Assembly: GCF_019038415.1 (NCBI RefSeq)
Contig: NZ_JAFKRG010000052.1
Location: forward strand, 1-54,971
DNA length: 54,971 nt
Source: Synechococcus sp. CCY 9618
GTDB lineage: Bacteria; Cyanobacteriota; Cyanobacteriia; PCC-6307; Cyanobiaceae
Direction of reading: 5' to 3'
The notes beneath the pieces were generated by a model, which was given only the letters and a program-made list of their open reading frames with translations, did not search any database and was not told the origin of the DNA. The position numbers and the translations under genes were made by a program. Positions 28,169-37,378 of this stretch are shown piece by piece (the stretch's first letter is position 1; each line of letters starts with the position of its first letter).

Positions 28169-28729
28169 ATGACCCAGATCCCTGCGGCCTCCTCGAACGG
28201 TGGAGCTTCCGGAGATGTGCCCGGCATGGGCCGTCGGCAGTTCATGAACCTGCTCACCTTCGGCTCCGTCACCGGCGTTGCCCTCGGTGCCCTCTATCCG
28301 GTCGTCAGATACTTCATTCCCCCCAGGGCCGCCGGCAGCGGTGGCGGCGTCACCGCCAAGGACGAACTGGGCAACAACGTCACCGCCTCCGGCTGGCTCT
28401 CCACCCATAAAGAAGGCGACCGCAGCCTGGTCCAGGGCCTCAAGGGCGACCCCACCTACCTGCTGGTGGAAGGCGGCGACGCCATCGGCGACTACGGCAT
28501 CAACGCCATCTGCACCCACCTGGGCTGCGTGGTGCCCTGGAACAGCGGCGCCAACAAGTTCATCTGTCCCTGCCACGGCAGCCAGTACGACGCCGCCGGC
28601 AAGGTGGTGCGCGGCCCCGCCCCCCTCTCCCTGGCCCTGGCCCACGTCAGCGTCGAGAACGACAACGTGTTCCTCAGCCAGTGGACCGAAACCGATTTCC
28701 GCACCGGCGACAAGGCCTGGTGGGCCTGA
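28169..28729 (+). CDS. petC: Cytochrome b6f Rieske iron-sulfur protein
   Basis: 186 residues. It carries electrons from plastoquinol to cytochrome f. The N-terminal [20 protein letters not shown] is the twin-arginine signal anchor retained as the membrane helix. The [2Fe-2S] ligands lie in CTHLGC (about 112-117) and CPCHGSQY (about 131-138). The tail [18 protein letters not shown] is family typical. It is followed 56 bp later by petA, forming the usual petCA operon. Confidence 0.97.
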   Translation: MTQIPAASSNGGASGDVPGMGRRQFMNLLTFGSVTGVALGALYPVVRYFIPPRAAGSGGGVTAKDELGNNVTASGWLSTHKEGDRSLVQGLKGDPTYLLVEGGDAIGDYGINAICTHLGCVVPWNSGANKFICPCHGSQYDAAGKVVRGPAPLSLALAHVSVENDNVFLSQWTETDFRTGDKAWWA

Positions 28730-28785
28730 TCCGCACCTGAACCTCCCCCCCAATCCCCCCTCCGCCGCCCACCACCGCCAACCCC

Positions 28786-29733
28786 ATGCGCCGCTTCCTC
28801 TCCCCTCTGCTCGGCAGCCTCCTCACCCTCAGCCTCTCGGTGGGGGTGCTGCTTCTGGGGGCCAGCCCCAGCTGGGCCTACCCCTTCTGGGCCCAGCAGA
28901 ACTACGCCACCCCGCGGGAAGCCACAGGAAAGATCGTCTGCGCCAACTGCCACCTGGCCAAGAAGGCCACCCGGGTGGAGGTACCCCAGGCCGTCTTCCC
29001 CGACACGGTCTTCAAGGCGGTGGTGGAAATCCCCTACGACACGTCGGTCCAGCAGGTGTCGGGCAACGGCAGCCCCGCCGGCCTCAACGTGGGAGCTGTG
29101 GTGATGCTGCCCGACGGCTTCACCCTGGCCCCCCAGGACCGCCTCAGCGATGAGCTCAAGGAGGAGACCGCCGGCATCTACTACACCCAGTACAGCGACG
29201 ACCAGCCCAACATCCTGCTGGTGGGCCCCCTCCCCGGAGACCAGCACCAGGAGATCGTCTTCCCGATCCTGTCGCCGGATCCCGGCACCGACAGCGCCAT
29301 CCACTTCGGCAAGTACCAGGTGCATGTGGGCGGCAACCGGGGCCGCGGCCAGGTGACCCCCGAAGGCGAGAAGACCAACAACGCCATCTACACCGCCCCG
29401 GCGGCCGGCACGGTGAGCGCCATCACCGCTTCTGATGACGGCGCCACCACCGTCGTGGAGATCACCGGCACTGCCGGCAGCACCGTCACCGAAACGATCC
29501 CCGCCGGTCCCACCCTGACGGTGGCCGTGGGCGATGCGGTCGAGGCCGGCGCCCCCATCACCAATGACCCCAACGTGGGTGGCTTCGGCCAGATCGACGC
29601 CGAAGTGGTGCTTCAGAACCCGGTGCGCATCTACGGTCTGCTGGCCTTCTTCGCCGCCGTGGCCCTGGCCCAGATCATGCTGGTGCTCAAGAAGCGCCAG
29701 GTGGAGAAGGTCCAGGCGGCGGAGGGCTTCTGA
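28786..29733 (+). CDS. petA: Cytochrome f (apocytochrome f)
   Basis: 315 residues. The signal peptide (about 1-35, ending SPSWA) leaves a mature chain starting [20 protein letters not shown]; its Tyr1 amine is the axial heme ligand. The covalent heme site CANCH (about 62-66 of the precursor) follows. A large lumenal domain precedes the C-terminal membrane anchor (about 283-302, [20 protein letters not shown]) and the stromal tail [14 protein letters not shown]. Its stop lies inside the probable start of lgt. Confidence 0.97.
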   Translation: MRRFLSPLLGSLLTLSLSVGVLLLGASPSWAYPFWAQQNYATPREATGKIVCANCHLAKKATRVEVPQAVFPDTVFKAVVEIPYDTSVQQVSGNGSPAGLNVGAVVMLPDGFTLAPQDRLSDELKEETAGIYYTQYSDDQPNILLVGPLPGDQHQEIVFPILSPDPGTDSAIHFGKYQVHVGGNRGRGQVTPEGEKTNNAIYTAPAAGTVSAITASDDGATTVVEITGTAGSTVTETIPAGPTLTVAVGDAVEAGAPITNDPNVGGFGQIDAEVVLQNPVRIYGLLAFFAAVALAQIMLVLKKRQVEKVQAAEGF

Positions 29734-30590
29734 GCTCCACCCTCGGACTGTTCACATCCCCGGGGCCGCTGGTCTTCCAGCTGGGTCCTGTCTCCATCCG
29801 CTGGTATGGCCTGCTGATCGCCATGGCGGTGCTGCTGGGGCTGCTGCTGGCCAGCTGGCTGGGCCGACGCCGGGGCATCGATCCGGCCCTGATCGCCGAC
29901 CTGCTGCCCCTGCTGGTGCTGGGCGCCGTGGTCGGGGCCCGCATCTATTACGTGGCCCTGGAGTGGCGCCAGTACCAGGACGACTGGCGCGGCGTCTTCG
30001 CCATCTGGCGAGGGGGCATCGCCATCCATGGCGCCCTGATCGGCGGCACCCTGGTCACCATTCTCTTCTGCCGCTGGCGCCGCCAGCCCTTCTGGGCCCT
30101 GCTCGACGTGCTGGTTCCTGCCGTGGCCCTGGGCCAGGCCATCGGCCGCTGGGGCAATTTCTTCAACTCCGAGGCCTTCGGCCTGCCCACCAACCTGCCC
30201 TGGGCCCTGACCATCCCGATGGCCAACCGCCCGGCCCAGTTCATCGAGCAGGCCTCCTTCCACCCCACGTTCCTCTACGAGTCCCTCTGGAATCTGGGCG
30301 TCTGCGCCCTGCTGCTGCTGCTGTTCCGCCTCGGCAGCCAGGGCCGCCTGCGGCTCCCGGCCGGAGCCCTCAGCTGCACCTACCTGATGGCCTACAGCGC
30401 CGGTCGCTTCTGGATCGAAGGGCTGCGGCTCGACCCGCTCTGCCTGTTCTCCCAGCCTCCCTTCTGTGCGGGCGGCCTGCGCATGGCCCAGCTGATGAGC
30501 CTGCTGCTCATCCTCCTGGGGGGCGCCGGACTGCTCTGGCTCTACCGCATCCGCCGTCCCCTCCCTGACCCTTCCGGTGTGAGCCCATGA
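29730..30590 (+). CDS. lgt: Prolipoprotein diacylglyceryl transferase, probable CTG start
   Basis: It adds diacylglycerol from phosphatidylglycerol to lipobox Cys of prolipoproteins in the inner membrane. Seen: a seven-helix protein with [44 protein letters not shown] (catalytic His-Gly), [13 protein letters not shown] (Lgt signature) and a tail with [15 protein letters not shown]. The first ATG (29823) would remove the conserved RWYG segment (29799-29810) and half of the first helix. The frame is open upstream to a CTG at 29730 that overlaps the petA stop as CTGA; no ATG, GTG or TTG occurs between. I therefore place the start at CTG 29730 (286 aa), with moderate certainty for the start and high for the function. 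Confidence 0.88.
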   Translation: MSSTLGLFTSPGPLVFQLGPVSIRWYGLLIAMAVLLGLLLASWLGRRRGIDPALIADLLPLLVLGAVVGARIYYVALEWRQYQDDWRGVFAIWRGGIAIHGALIGGTLVTILFCRWRRQPFWALLDVLVPAVALGQAIGRWGNFFNSEAFGLPTNLPWALTIPMANRPAQFIEQASFHPTFLYESLWNLGVCALLLLLFRLGSQGRLRLPAGALSCTYLMAYSAGRFWIEGLRLDPLCLFSQPPFCAGGLRMAQLMSLLLILLGGAGLLWLYRIRRPLPDPSGVSP

Positions 30591-31351
30591 CCGCCACCGT
30601 CCAGATCGTGGGCGCAGGCCCCGGCGCGCCCGACCTGCTCACCCTGCGCGCCGCCCGGGCCATCGAAGCGGCGGAGGTGCTGGTCTGGACCGACTCCCTG
30701 GTGAATCCCCAGATCGCCGCCCTGGCCCCGGAGGGTTGCGAATCGGTGCGCACCAGCACCCTCACCCTCGAAGAGGTGATGGAGGTGGTGCGGGAGCGGG
30801 CCCTGGCGGGCCGGCGGGTGGTGCGCCTCCACGACGGCGATCCCTGCCTCTATGGCGCCCTGCAGGAGCAGATCTGCCGGCTGGCCGACGCCGGGCTGGC
30901 GGTGGAGGTGGTTCCGGGCCTGAGCGCCTACCAGGCCACCGCCGCCGCTCTGGGAACCGAGCTGACCATCCCCGGGAGGGTGCAGACGATCGTCCTGAGC
31001 CGGGCCGGCGGACGCACGGGCGTGCCGGAGCGGGAATCCCTGGCCCGACTCGCCGCCCTGCAGGCCTCCCTCTGCCTCTACCTGAGCGCCCGGCATGTGG
31101 AGGAGGTGCAGGCCGAACTGCTGCAGCACTACCCGGCCGACACGCCCGTGGCGATCGGCTACCGGGTGAGCTGGCCCGACCAGTGGCTGCAGGTGGTGCC
31201 GCTGGAGGCCATGGCCCGGGTCAGCCGGGAGCGGAACCTGATCCGCACCACCCTGTATGTGGTGAGCCCCGCCCTGCGGCCCGCCGAGGGGGCCCGCTCC
31301 CTGCTCTATTCCGCCGCCCACAACCACCTGTTCCGCGGCGGCGCGGAGTGA
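30587..31351 (+). CDS. cobM: Precorrin-4 C11-methyltransferase
   Basis: A 254-residue SAM-dependent methylase of cobalamin (or pseudocobalamin) synthesis. The uroporphyrin-methylase fold is marked by [20 protein letters not shown] (about 5-24), [38 protein letters not shown] and a late [12 protein letters not shown]. The start overlaps the lgt stop (ATGA) and the stop overlaps the next gene (GTGA), so it is part of the petC-petA-lgt-cobM-alkB run. Confidence 0.94.
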   Translation: MTATVQIVGAGPGAPDLLTLRAARAIEAAEVLVWTDSLVNPQIAALAPEGCESVRTSTLTLEEVMEVVRERALAGRRVVRLHDGDPCLYGALQEQICRLADAGLAVEVVPGLSAYQATAAALGTELTIPGRVQTIVLSRAGGRTGVPERESLARLAALQASLCLYLSARHVEEVQAELLQHYPADTPVAIGYRVSWPDQWLQVVPLEAMARVSRERNLIRTTLYVVSPALRPAEGARSLLYSAAHNHLFRGGAE

Positions 31352-31929
31352 ATCCGGCCCGACCCGGCCTGCGCCACCTGCGCGGCTGGGTCGCAGCGGC
31401 GGAGGCCGATGGCTGGCTGGAGCAGCTGCGGCGGGAGGTGCCCTGGAAACAGGAGCACATCACTGTCTACGGCCGGCGCCATGCCATGCCCCGGCTCACC
31501 TGCTGGATGGCCGACCCCGGCTGCGGCTATCGCTATTCCGGCCTGGAGAACGCCATCGAGCCCTGGACGCCCCTGGCCGAGGCGATCCGCCGGCGCATCG
31601 GCGCGGCCGCTGGCCGGTCCTTCAATTCCCTGCTGCTCAATCTCTACCGGGACGGCCGCGATGCCATGGGCTGGCATGCCGACGACGAACCCGAGCTGGA
31701 TCCCGGTGCCCCCATCGCCTCCCTGAGCCTGGGGGCCAGCCGCACCCTGCGGTTCCGGAGCCGCCAGCGCAACGCGACCCCCACCGTGGCGGTGGAACTG
31801 GGCCACGGGGATCTGCTGCTGATGGACCCGCCCACCCAGCGGCACTGGCAGCATGGCCTGCCGAGGCGCCTGAGGGTCGCAGCCCCCCGGCTGAACCTCA
31901 CCTTCCGGGTGGTTCTGCCGACGACCTGA
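31348..31929 (+). CDS. alkB: AlkB-like 2-oxoglutarate/Fe(II) dioxygenase
   Basis: 193 residues from GTG 31348 (GTGA overlap with cobM). The fold is the AlkB/ALKBH2-3 type that removes alkyl groups from DNA or RNA bases. Recognisable parts are FNSLLLNLYRDGRDAMGWHA ending in the metal-binding HxD (WHADDE), SLSLGASRTLRFR, GDLLLMDPPTQRHWQHGLPR (second metal His) and the 2-oxoglutarate-binding RLNLTFR. An ALKBH2-like substrate segment MPRLTCWMADPGCGYRYSG precedes the core. It is placed last in a photosynthesis and cofactor operon; a short GC hairpin follows. Confidence 0.88.
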   Translation: MNPARPGLRHLRGWVAAAEADGWLEQLRREVPWKQEHITVYGRRHAMPRLTCWMADPGCGYRYSGLENAIEPWTPLAEAIRRRIGAAAGRSFNSLLLNLYRDGRDAMGWHADDEPELDPGAPIASLSLGASRTLRFRSRQRNATPTVAVELGHGDLLLMDPPTQRHWQHGLPRRLRVAAPRLNLTFRVVLPTT

Positions 31930-31945
31930 GGGCGAAGGCCGGTGG

Positions 31946-31965
31946 GGCCGCCCCCCTGGGCGGCC
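31946..31965 (+). terminator. GC-rich hairpin after the petC-alkB operon
   Basis: The arms GGCCGCCC and GGGCGGCC around a CCCT loop start 17 bp after the alkB stop. There is no T-run, so it may be an mRNA-stabilising or weak terminator structure rather than a classic rho-independent site. Confidence 0.45.
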
Positions 31966-32035
31966 GAGGGAGACGTCGGCTCAGCGGCTGGATGGCGACA
32001 ATGGATGCGTACCTCTGAGCGGAGTTCCGAGGGCG

Positions 32036-32692
32036 ATGGTGAGGCTCAGCGGCGACCGACAGAAACGAATCCTCCTGATGCTGCTCGGCGTCACCGTCCT
32101 GGCTGGCGGCTGCCAGTTCACCGGGGTCAGCGAGGGCGGCCGGGAGCGCTGCCGCCAGCGGGGTGCCGGGGCCGGTGATCCGGTGAGGGCGGCCCTGGCC
32201 TATGTGCGCTGCCTGCCCACGACAGATCGCAGCCTGGCGATCGAGAACGCAACGTCCAGGGCCGCTGCCGCCCGCCAGGCGGCGCTGGATGCCTGCCGCA
32301 GCCGCCAGCAGCGGATCAGCGCCCTGATGGCCTCCCTGCGGGAGGCGGAACAGGAACTGGCCGCGGCCAGGAACGCCCCGTTCCGGCCTTCCGAGGCGGC
32401 ACCTCCTCCCCTGGACGCCCGCAGGGAGGCCCGCTACCGCCAGGAGGACCAGCAGCTCGACCGCGAACGTTACGAGGCGGCTTTCGACGCCTGGGAGCAG
32501 CGTGTGGCCGGGCAGAGGGCCCGCTGGCGAGAGGAACGGGCCACGCGGATCGAGAGCGCCCAGGCACGGCTCGACCGGGACTTCCTGGCCCTGAAAACGC
32601 TCCAGCCCGATCTGTTCAACGCTCCTGAAAGCATCGAGTTCGATCCGGAGGTGGCCCGCCGGGTGACGAACGGCTGCGAAGGCACCGGTTAG
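32036..32692 (+). CDS. Hypothetical lipoprotein with coiled coil
   Basis: 218 residues of no recognised family. A basic start (MVRLSGDRQKR) and a hydrophobic stretch lead to LAGGC (Cys near 26), a lipobox. The mature chain carries a small Cys pair region (RERCRQRGAG, YVRCLP) and then long charged helices rich in Arg, Glu, Ala and Gln (about 70-190), likely coiled coil. A short C-terminal part has another Cys (NGCEGTG). It probably sits in the periplasm or at the outer membrane. The stop overlaps the convergent EcsC gene by 4 bp. Confidence 0.6.
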   Translation: MVRLSGDRQKRILLMLLGVTVLAGGCQFTGVSEGGRERCRQRGAGAGDPVRAALAYVRCLPTTDRSLAIENATSRAAAARQAALDACRSRQQRISALMASLREAEQELAAARNAPFRPSEAAPPPLDARREARYRQEDQQLDRERYEAAFDAWEQRVAGQRARWREERATRIESAQARLDRDFLALKTLQPDLFNAPESIEFDPEVARRVTNGCEGTG

Positions 32693-33408
32693 CCGATCAC
32701 CTCCACGTCGATCACATCCGCCTCCGTCCAGGAGGCCGGTACCCGCCGCCCCAGCTCCCGGGCGGCAAAGGCCCCGAGCCGCCGCGTCATGACGTAGTCG
32801 ACCCCCCCTCCCACCAGGCCTCCCAGTACGGGGACAACCCGGTGCAGCCGAACCAGGCCCCCTTCCCCGAACCGGCTGACCAGGCGGAAACCCACGGCCC
32901 GGTTGATCGCGGCCAGGACACCGGCCGGCAGGCGTCGCAACTGGGCCTGGGCGAACTGCTGGCTGGCTTTGACACCGATCTGCTTGAGCACCTCTCCGGC
33001 CTCCTCACCGATCAGGGTGAGCAGGATCTGGGTGCGCACCGCTTCATGCTCCAGATCGAATCCATGGAGCGCCGCGATGGCGGCCACCAGGCGGGTCTGG
33101 ATGACCCAGGTGGCCGTCACCGCGGCAGGCAACTGCACCGGCAGCAGGGCGAATCCCCCCAGACCGGTGAGGAATCCGGTGCCCCCGTTCCAGCGGGCCT
33201 GGTCCTCGATCATCTCCTGAACCGCCCGCTCCAGGCCCACCTGGGCAATGCGGGGCCCGTAGTCTCCGGCCACCTCCGCAGCCGACCGCAACCGGATCGG
33301 TGCTCCTCCCGGCAGGGGACTGGGCAGGGGGGCCCCCTCCACGCCCCAGAGCACCAGGCGGCGCACCAGCTCCTCCACCGGCAAGGGGGATCCAGGCACT
33401 GAGGCCAT
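32689..33408 (-). CDS. EcsC-family protein
   Basis: 239 residues. The EcsC domain is seen in GLERAVQEMIEDQARWNGGTG, LGGFALLPVQLPAAVTATWVIQTRLVAAIA (hydrophobic, Pro-split) and a helical region with GEEAGEVLKQIGVKASQQFA. A Gly-rich hydrophobic segment (LHRVVPVLGGLVGGGVDYVM, about 185-205) follows, and the end is TEADVIDVEVIG. The biochemical role of EcsC proteins is unknown; they are often membrane-associated. Start ATG 33408. Confidence 0.8.
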   Translation of the reverse strand: MASVPGSPLPVEELVRRLVLWGVEGAPLPSPLPGGAPIRLRSAAEVAGDYGPRIAQVGLERAVQEMIEDQARWNGGTGFLTGLGGFALLPVQLPAAVTATWVIQTRLVAAIAALHGFDLEHEAVRTQILLTLIGEEAGEVLKQIGVKASQQFAQAQLRRLPAGVLAAINRAVGFRLVSRFGEGGLVRLHRVVPVLGGLVGGGVDYVMTRRLGAFAARELGRRVPASWTEADVIDVEVIG

Positions 33409-33578
33409 GGCGGACCGCCAGAGGTCGGACGCAGCTTAGGCGGGGTCTGGCGCGGCCAGGAACAGAGTTCTGCGCCCCGGTGCTCGACGACCAGATGGCT
33501 CATGGACACGGTTTCCAGCCTGAGCCATGCGCCGGTGATCACCGGGCATCCCGCCGGAGCTGACGTGGCGGAAGGGAT

Positions 33579-33608
33579 TTGACAGTGAGATCGGCGACCG
33601 TGTAGGAG
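33579..33608 (+). promoter_or_regulatory. Possible promoter for tRNA-Val
   Basis: TTGACA (33579-33584), an 18-bp spacer and TAGGAG (33603-33608) could be a sigma-70-type promoter about 85 bp before the tRNA. The -10 is poor. The rest of the 33409-33692 gap holds nothing recognisable. Confidence 0.3.
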
Positions 33609-33692
33609 AGATCAGGCCATAAGGCCGGGACGACATCCAACCGGTTCAGGGAAAGATCACTTTCTCAGCCAGCTTGGGCCGAAATCCCTGAT

Positions 33693-33764
<72 letters not shown>

Positions 33765-33825
33765 TGTTTTCGGTCTTCCCGATGGCCCGATCCACTTTCT
33801 GGGATCGCTCTGCGGGATTGGATCG

Positions 33826-34716
33826 ATGGTCGTGTTCAGGTCGGGTCGCCATACTGCAAAGACCGCCGCGTCTACGGAGTCAACGCTCTTGTCCGATGTC
33901 CCTGCTGCAACGATGGCCGCAGAGGATGGAAGTGCTCCGATCCCGGAACTGATTCACCTGGGGGAACGGCTGAGCCGAGCCCGTCGTGAACAGGGTCTGA
34001 GTCTGGAGGACCTGGCGGGTCGGCTGCGGCTGGGCACAGAACAGCTGATGGCCCTGGAGGCCGGCGACCACGCCAACCTGCCGGAAGCGGTGTTCGTCGT
34101 CGCCCAGGCGAAACGGGTGGCAGGAGCCCTGCGGATCGACGTCAGCCAGCAGATCAGCGATCTGCAGGACAGCCGCATGATGCGGAAGGTGCGCAGACCG
34201 CCCTCCGCTCCCGTCCAGCGGCGGATCCCGAACCCTCCGGCCAGCCCGCCGGCCGGCAGATCCCACACCCGCTCCGCAGGACCCATCGGCTGGCTGCTGC
34301 TGCTCGGCGGCGGCGCCCTGGCCGTGGCTGCCCTGCAGGGGAAACTGCCCACCATCCAGGCCTGGCGCCTGCCGACGCCCTTCCCGGCTCCCGGAGCGGC
34401 GACGGCGCCGGTGCCACCGCCGGCCGCTCCCTCCGCTCCCTCCCCCGCCAGCCCGGTGGCGACGGCGCCTCCGGACCAGCTGCTGTTGCGGAGCGCGGAG
34501 CCCAGCTGGCTGGAAGTCCGCGACTCGGCCGGGGTGACCCTGTTCCGCGGCACGTTCAATGGAGAGAAGAGCTTCCCCCTGGGCAGCGGTCTGAGGGTGC
34601 TGGCCGGTCGGCCCGACTTGGTGACCGCCAGTACCGGCGGCCAGGCAGCCCGGCCGCTGGGACGGATCGATCAGGTGGCGTGGCGCACGTTCAAGGGGAC
34701 GTCTGCTTCACCGTGA
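33826..34716 (+). CDS. RodZ-like helix-turn-helix membrane protein
   Basis: Up to 296 residues. A cytoplasmic helix-turn-helix of the HTH_25 type is seen (LGERLSRARREQGLSLEDLA, RLRLGTEQLMALEAGDHANL, about 45-105). A basic linker, one membrane helix (about 152-167, GWLLLLGGGALAVAAL), a Pro/Ala-rich periplasmic linker (about 183-215) and a DUF4115-type domain (SWLEVRDSAGVTLFRGTFNG onward) follow. This is the layout of RodZ, which links MreB to the wall-elongation complex. Starts at 33826 (ATG), 33889 (TTG) or 33913 (ATG) are all possible; the conserved part begins after the last. The end overlaps the convergent ppx/gppA gene by 26 bp. Confidence 0.78.
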   Translation: MVVFRSGRHTAKTAASTESTLLSDVPAATMAAEDGSAPIPELIHLGERLSRARREQGLSLEDLAGRLRLGTEQLMALEAGDHANLPEAVFVVAQAKRVAGALRIDVSQQISDLQDSRMMRKVRRPPSAPVQRRIPNPPASPPAGRSHTRSAGPIGWLLLLGGGALAVAALQGKLPTIQAWRLPTPFPAPGAATAPVPPPAAPSAPSPASPVATAPPDQLLLRSAEPSWLEVRDSAGVTLFRGTFNGEKSFPLGSGLRVLAGRPDLVTASTGGQAARPLGRIDQVAWRTFKGTSASP

Positions 34717-36337
34717 GCCTCAGCCCCGTGGCTTCCAGCACCAGATCGGCGCAGGAGCGCAGACTCCACTCCTCAAGACTGAGATCCACCGTGGGCTCTC
34801 CGGAGACGAACGCCCTCGGCTGCAGGGTGATCGTGAAGCCCCGGGCCTGATCGGCCCGCTCAGAATCCGTCGCGGGATCCGCAGTCACCGTGATGGCCTC
34901 GATGCCGGGGGCCGGACGGCGGTCGAGGGAGGCCGCCAGCCGCAGCAGCAGGGCCATGGCGAACACGGTGTGGCGGTGCTGTCGGTCCTCGATCAGCTGC
35001 CACGACTCATGGCGCTTCTTCGGCAGGCTGCGGCGGTGGTAGCGGGCGATCGCCGCCACCATCAGGTGCTCGGCTTCCGAGTAGCCCAGCAACTCCCCGT
35101 GGCGGATCAGATACCAGGTGTGCTTGTGGTAAGCAGCGATGTTGACGTGCTTGCCGCAGGCATGGAGCTGGGCCGCCGCCCAGAGGAGGGTACGGCCGTC
35201 ACCATCGTCGTCGTGCAGGAGGCCACGGGTCTGGTCGTAGAGGCTGAGGGCGTGGCTCGCCACCCGATCAGCGCGGCTGGTGTCCACCCCGTAGGTGCGG
35301 GCCAGATGCTGCACCGTGCGGCGGCGGATCGTGCTCTGAAAGGTGAAGCGATCGACGAGCAGGCCGTTGCGCAGCATCCAGTCGACGATCAGGCCCTCCC
35401 GCAGGGCCCGCTCGCAGACCACCAGCTCCTTCGCCTGCAGGATCTCCATGGTGGTCTGGAGGATCAGGGCACCGGGCACAATGATTTCGGCCCGGCGCTC
35501 GTTGATGGCCGTCAGGGACCGGCGCTGCTCAGGTGTCATGACCACCAGCTGTTCCACGATCTCATCGAGGCGGGCGCGACTGAGCCGGTAGCCGTCGAGT
35601 TTCAGGGGCGGGTTGGGATCTTCTGCCGAGGCCAGCGACGCCATGGCCATGGCAGTGCCGCTGGTGCCCACCAGTACGGGGGTCTCCCCGGGCCGCAGGG
35701 CCCGCTTCACCTCGGCGGCGGCCGGGTCGATCGCCCCCTGGATGTAGGCCTCCAGGAAGCGGCGGCGCTCCGGCGGCAGGGGATCCTCCTGGCAGAACTC
35801 CCGCTGCAGGCGCACCGCGCCGATGCGGGTGCTGGTGAGGGCCCGGGAATCGCGGCCATCGGCCAGCACCAGCTCGGTGGAGCCGCCACCAATATCGAGG
35901 ATGTAGTAAGGCGCATCACCGAAGGAGAGGCCCGAGAGCACACCCAGGTAGATCAGCCGGGCCTCCTCCGGTCCGCTCACCAGATCCACCGCCAGCCCGA
36001 GCTGGTCCTGAAGATTCTGCAGGAAGGTACGGCCGTTCGGAGCCTCCCGTACGGCGCTGGTGGCGGCCGTGACGATCTGCTCGACCCCATGGCTGGTGGC
36101 CAGGTCGCGGCAATGGCGCAGGGTGAGGAAGGCCCGTTCGATGGCCTCGGGGGTGAGCTCGCCGCTCTCCGGATCCCGCTCCCCCAGCCGGGTGGTGGAC
36201 TTCTCCGCCACCACCACCGAGAAACTTCGCAGGGCCGGATCGATCGCCGCGATCAGCAGATGGATCGAGTTGGTGCCGATGTCGATGGCCGCCACCCGCC
36301 GTTCCGCGGTCTCGGCGGTGGCAGGGATCGGGGGCAT
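34691..36337 (-). CDS. ppx: Exopolyphosphatase / pppGpp phosphohydrolase (Ppx/GppA)
   Basis: 548 residues from ATG 36337. An ASKHA-fold ATPase-like domain is seen with AAIDIGTNSIHLLIA (about 15-29) and the second phosphate loop ILDIGGGSTELVLADG (about 150-165). A C-terminal HD-like helical domain follows (DRVASHALSLYDQT, LLWAAAQLHACGKHVN, HLMVAAIARYHRRSLPKKRH). It degrades inorganic polyphosphate and/or pppGpp; the two activities cannot be told apart by sequence. The open frame continues to 36853 antisense to ubiA, but that extension is not family-like. Confidence 0.93.
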   Translation of the reverse strand: MPPIPATAETAERRVAAIDIGTNSIHLLIAAIDPALRSFSVVVAEKSTTRLGERDPESGELTPEAIERAFLTLRHCRDLATSHGVEQIVTAATSAVREAPNGRTFLQNLQDQLGLAVDLVSGPEEARLIYLGVLSGLSFGDAPYYILDIGGGSTELVLADGRDSRALTSTRIGAVRLQREFCQEDPLPPERRRFLEAYIQGAIDPAAAEVKRALRPGETPVLVGTSGTAMAMASLASAEDPNPPLKLDGYRLSRARLDEIVEQLVVMTPEQRRSLTAINERRAEIIVPGALILQTTMEILQAKELVVCERALREGLIVDWMLRNGLLVDRFTFQSTIRRRTVQHLARTYGVDTSRADRVASHALSLYDQTRGLLHDDDGDGRTLLWAAAQLHACGKHVNIAAYHKHTWYLIRHGELLGYSEAEHLMVAAIARYHRRSLPKKRHESWQLIEDRQHRHTVFAMALLLRLAASLDRRPAPGIEAITVTADPATDSERADQARGFTITLQPRAFVSGEPTVDLSLEEWSLRSCADLVLEATGLRLTVKQTSP

Positions 36338-36437
36338 GGGGAACGGCCCGGGGAGCGGCGGCGCCACTTTGCCACCGGGACAGGAACGATGCCTGCGAGG
36401 GGTTGGATAGGGTGCCGCCAACCGACCTTCCCGAGCG

Positions 36438-37373
36438 GTGATCGTCCCCTTGGCAGCCGACCCGCCGGAACCAGCCCCGATGGCGGCCGGCCATGACCGG
36501 GCCTGGCTTGAGCTGCTGCGCTGGCACAAGCCCAGCGGCAGGCTGATCCTGCTGATCCCCGCCGGCTGGGCCCTCTGGCTGGGTCCGACCGTGCCGCCGC
36601 CGGCCCCCCTGGTGGGCTGGATCGTGCTGGGCGGCCTGGCGGTGAGCGGGGCGGGCTGCGTCGCCAACGACCTCTGGGACCGGCGCATCGACCCGCTGGT
36701 GGAGCGCACCCGCCACCGCCCCCTGGCCGACGGCCGCGTCGGCGTGGGCACGGCCGCGGTGCTGCTGCTGCTCTGCCTGGCAGTGGCCCTGGCCGCCCTG
36801 CTGGCCCTCCCGACCGCCAGCCGCCTGCTGTGCGTGGGGCTGGCCCTGGCCACCCTGCCCTTGGTGCTGCTCTACCCCTCCGCCAAGCGCTGGTTCGCCT
36901 ACCCCCAGCTGGTGCTCGCCCTCTGCTGGGGCTTCGCCGTGCTGATCCCCTGGGCCGCAGCCCAGGGGGGCCTGGCAGGCGCTCGGGGGGGCTGGCCCCT
37001 GTTGCTGACCTGGCTGGCCACCGTCAGCTGGACCTTCGGCTTCGACACCGTGTACGCCATGAGCGACCGGGACGACGACCGGCGCCTGGGGGTGCGCAGC
37101 AGCGCCCTCAGCCTGGGGGAGCAGGCGCCCCTGGTGGTGGCCCTCTGCTACGGGCTCACCTGCGTCGCCCTGGCCCTGGCGGTGGTGCTGCAGGGCCGGG
37201 ATGGCCCCGGCTTCTGGCTCCCCTGGGCCGTCGCCGCCGTGGCCATGCAGCAGCAGGCCACCCTGCTGGGCAGGGCCGACCTGCCCCGCAGCGCCTTCGG
37301 CCGCCACTTCGCCATGCAGGTGCGGCTCGGGGGCCTGCTGCTGCTGGCGGTGATCCTCTCCAGCGCGGCCTGA
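36438..37373 (+). CDS. ubiA: 4-hydroxybenzoate polyprenyltransferase (UbiA family)
   Basis: Up to 311 residues. A membrane prenyltransferase that in cyanobacteria attaches a solanesyl-type chain to 4-hydroxybenzoate on the way to plastoquinone. The two Asp-rich Mg-diphosphate sites are NDLWDRRID (about 75-83) and DTVYAMSDRDDDRRLG (about 202-217), within eight or nine helices. LRWHKPSGRLILLIPAGWAL is the usual first segment. Start GTG 36438 or ATG 36480 (MAAGHDRAWL); the conserved part begins after the ATG, so the shorter form may be the real one. Divergent from ppx with a 100-bp gap. Confidence 0.92.
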   Translation: MIVPLAADPPEPAPMAAGHDRAWLELLRWHKPSGRLILLIPAGWALWLGPTVPPPAPLVGWIVLGGLAVSGAGCVANDLWDRRIDPLVERTRHRPLADGRVGVGTAAVLLLLCLAVALAALLALPTASRLLCVGLALATLPLVLLYPSAKRWFAYPQLVLALCWGFAVLIPWAAAQGGLAGARGGWPLLLTWLATVSWTFGFDTVYAMSDRDDDRRLGVRSSALSLGEQAPLVVALCYGLTCVALALAVVLQGRDGPGFWLPWAVAAVAMQQQATLLGRADLPRSAFGRHFAMQVRLGGLLLLAVILSSAA

Positions 37374-37378
37374 TCCCC

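Noticed and set aside
36338-36853. N-terminal extension of the ppx/gppA frame
   Set aside because: It is antisense to ubiA; the family start lies at ATG 36337.
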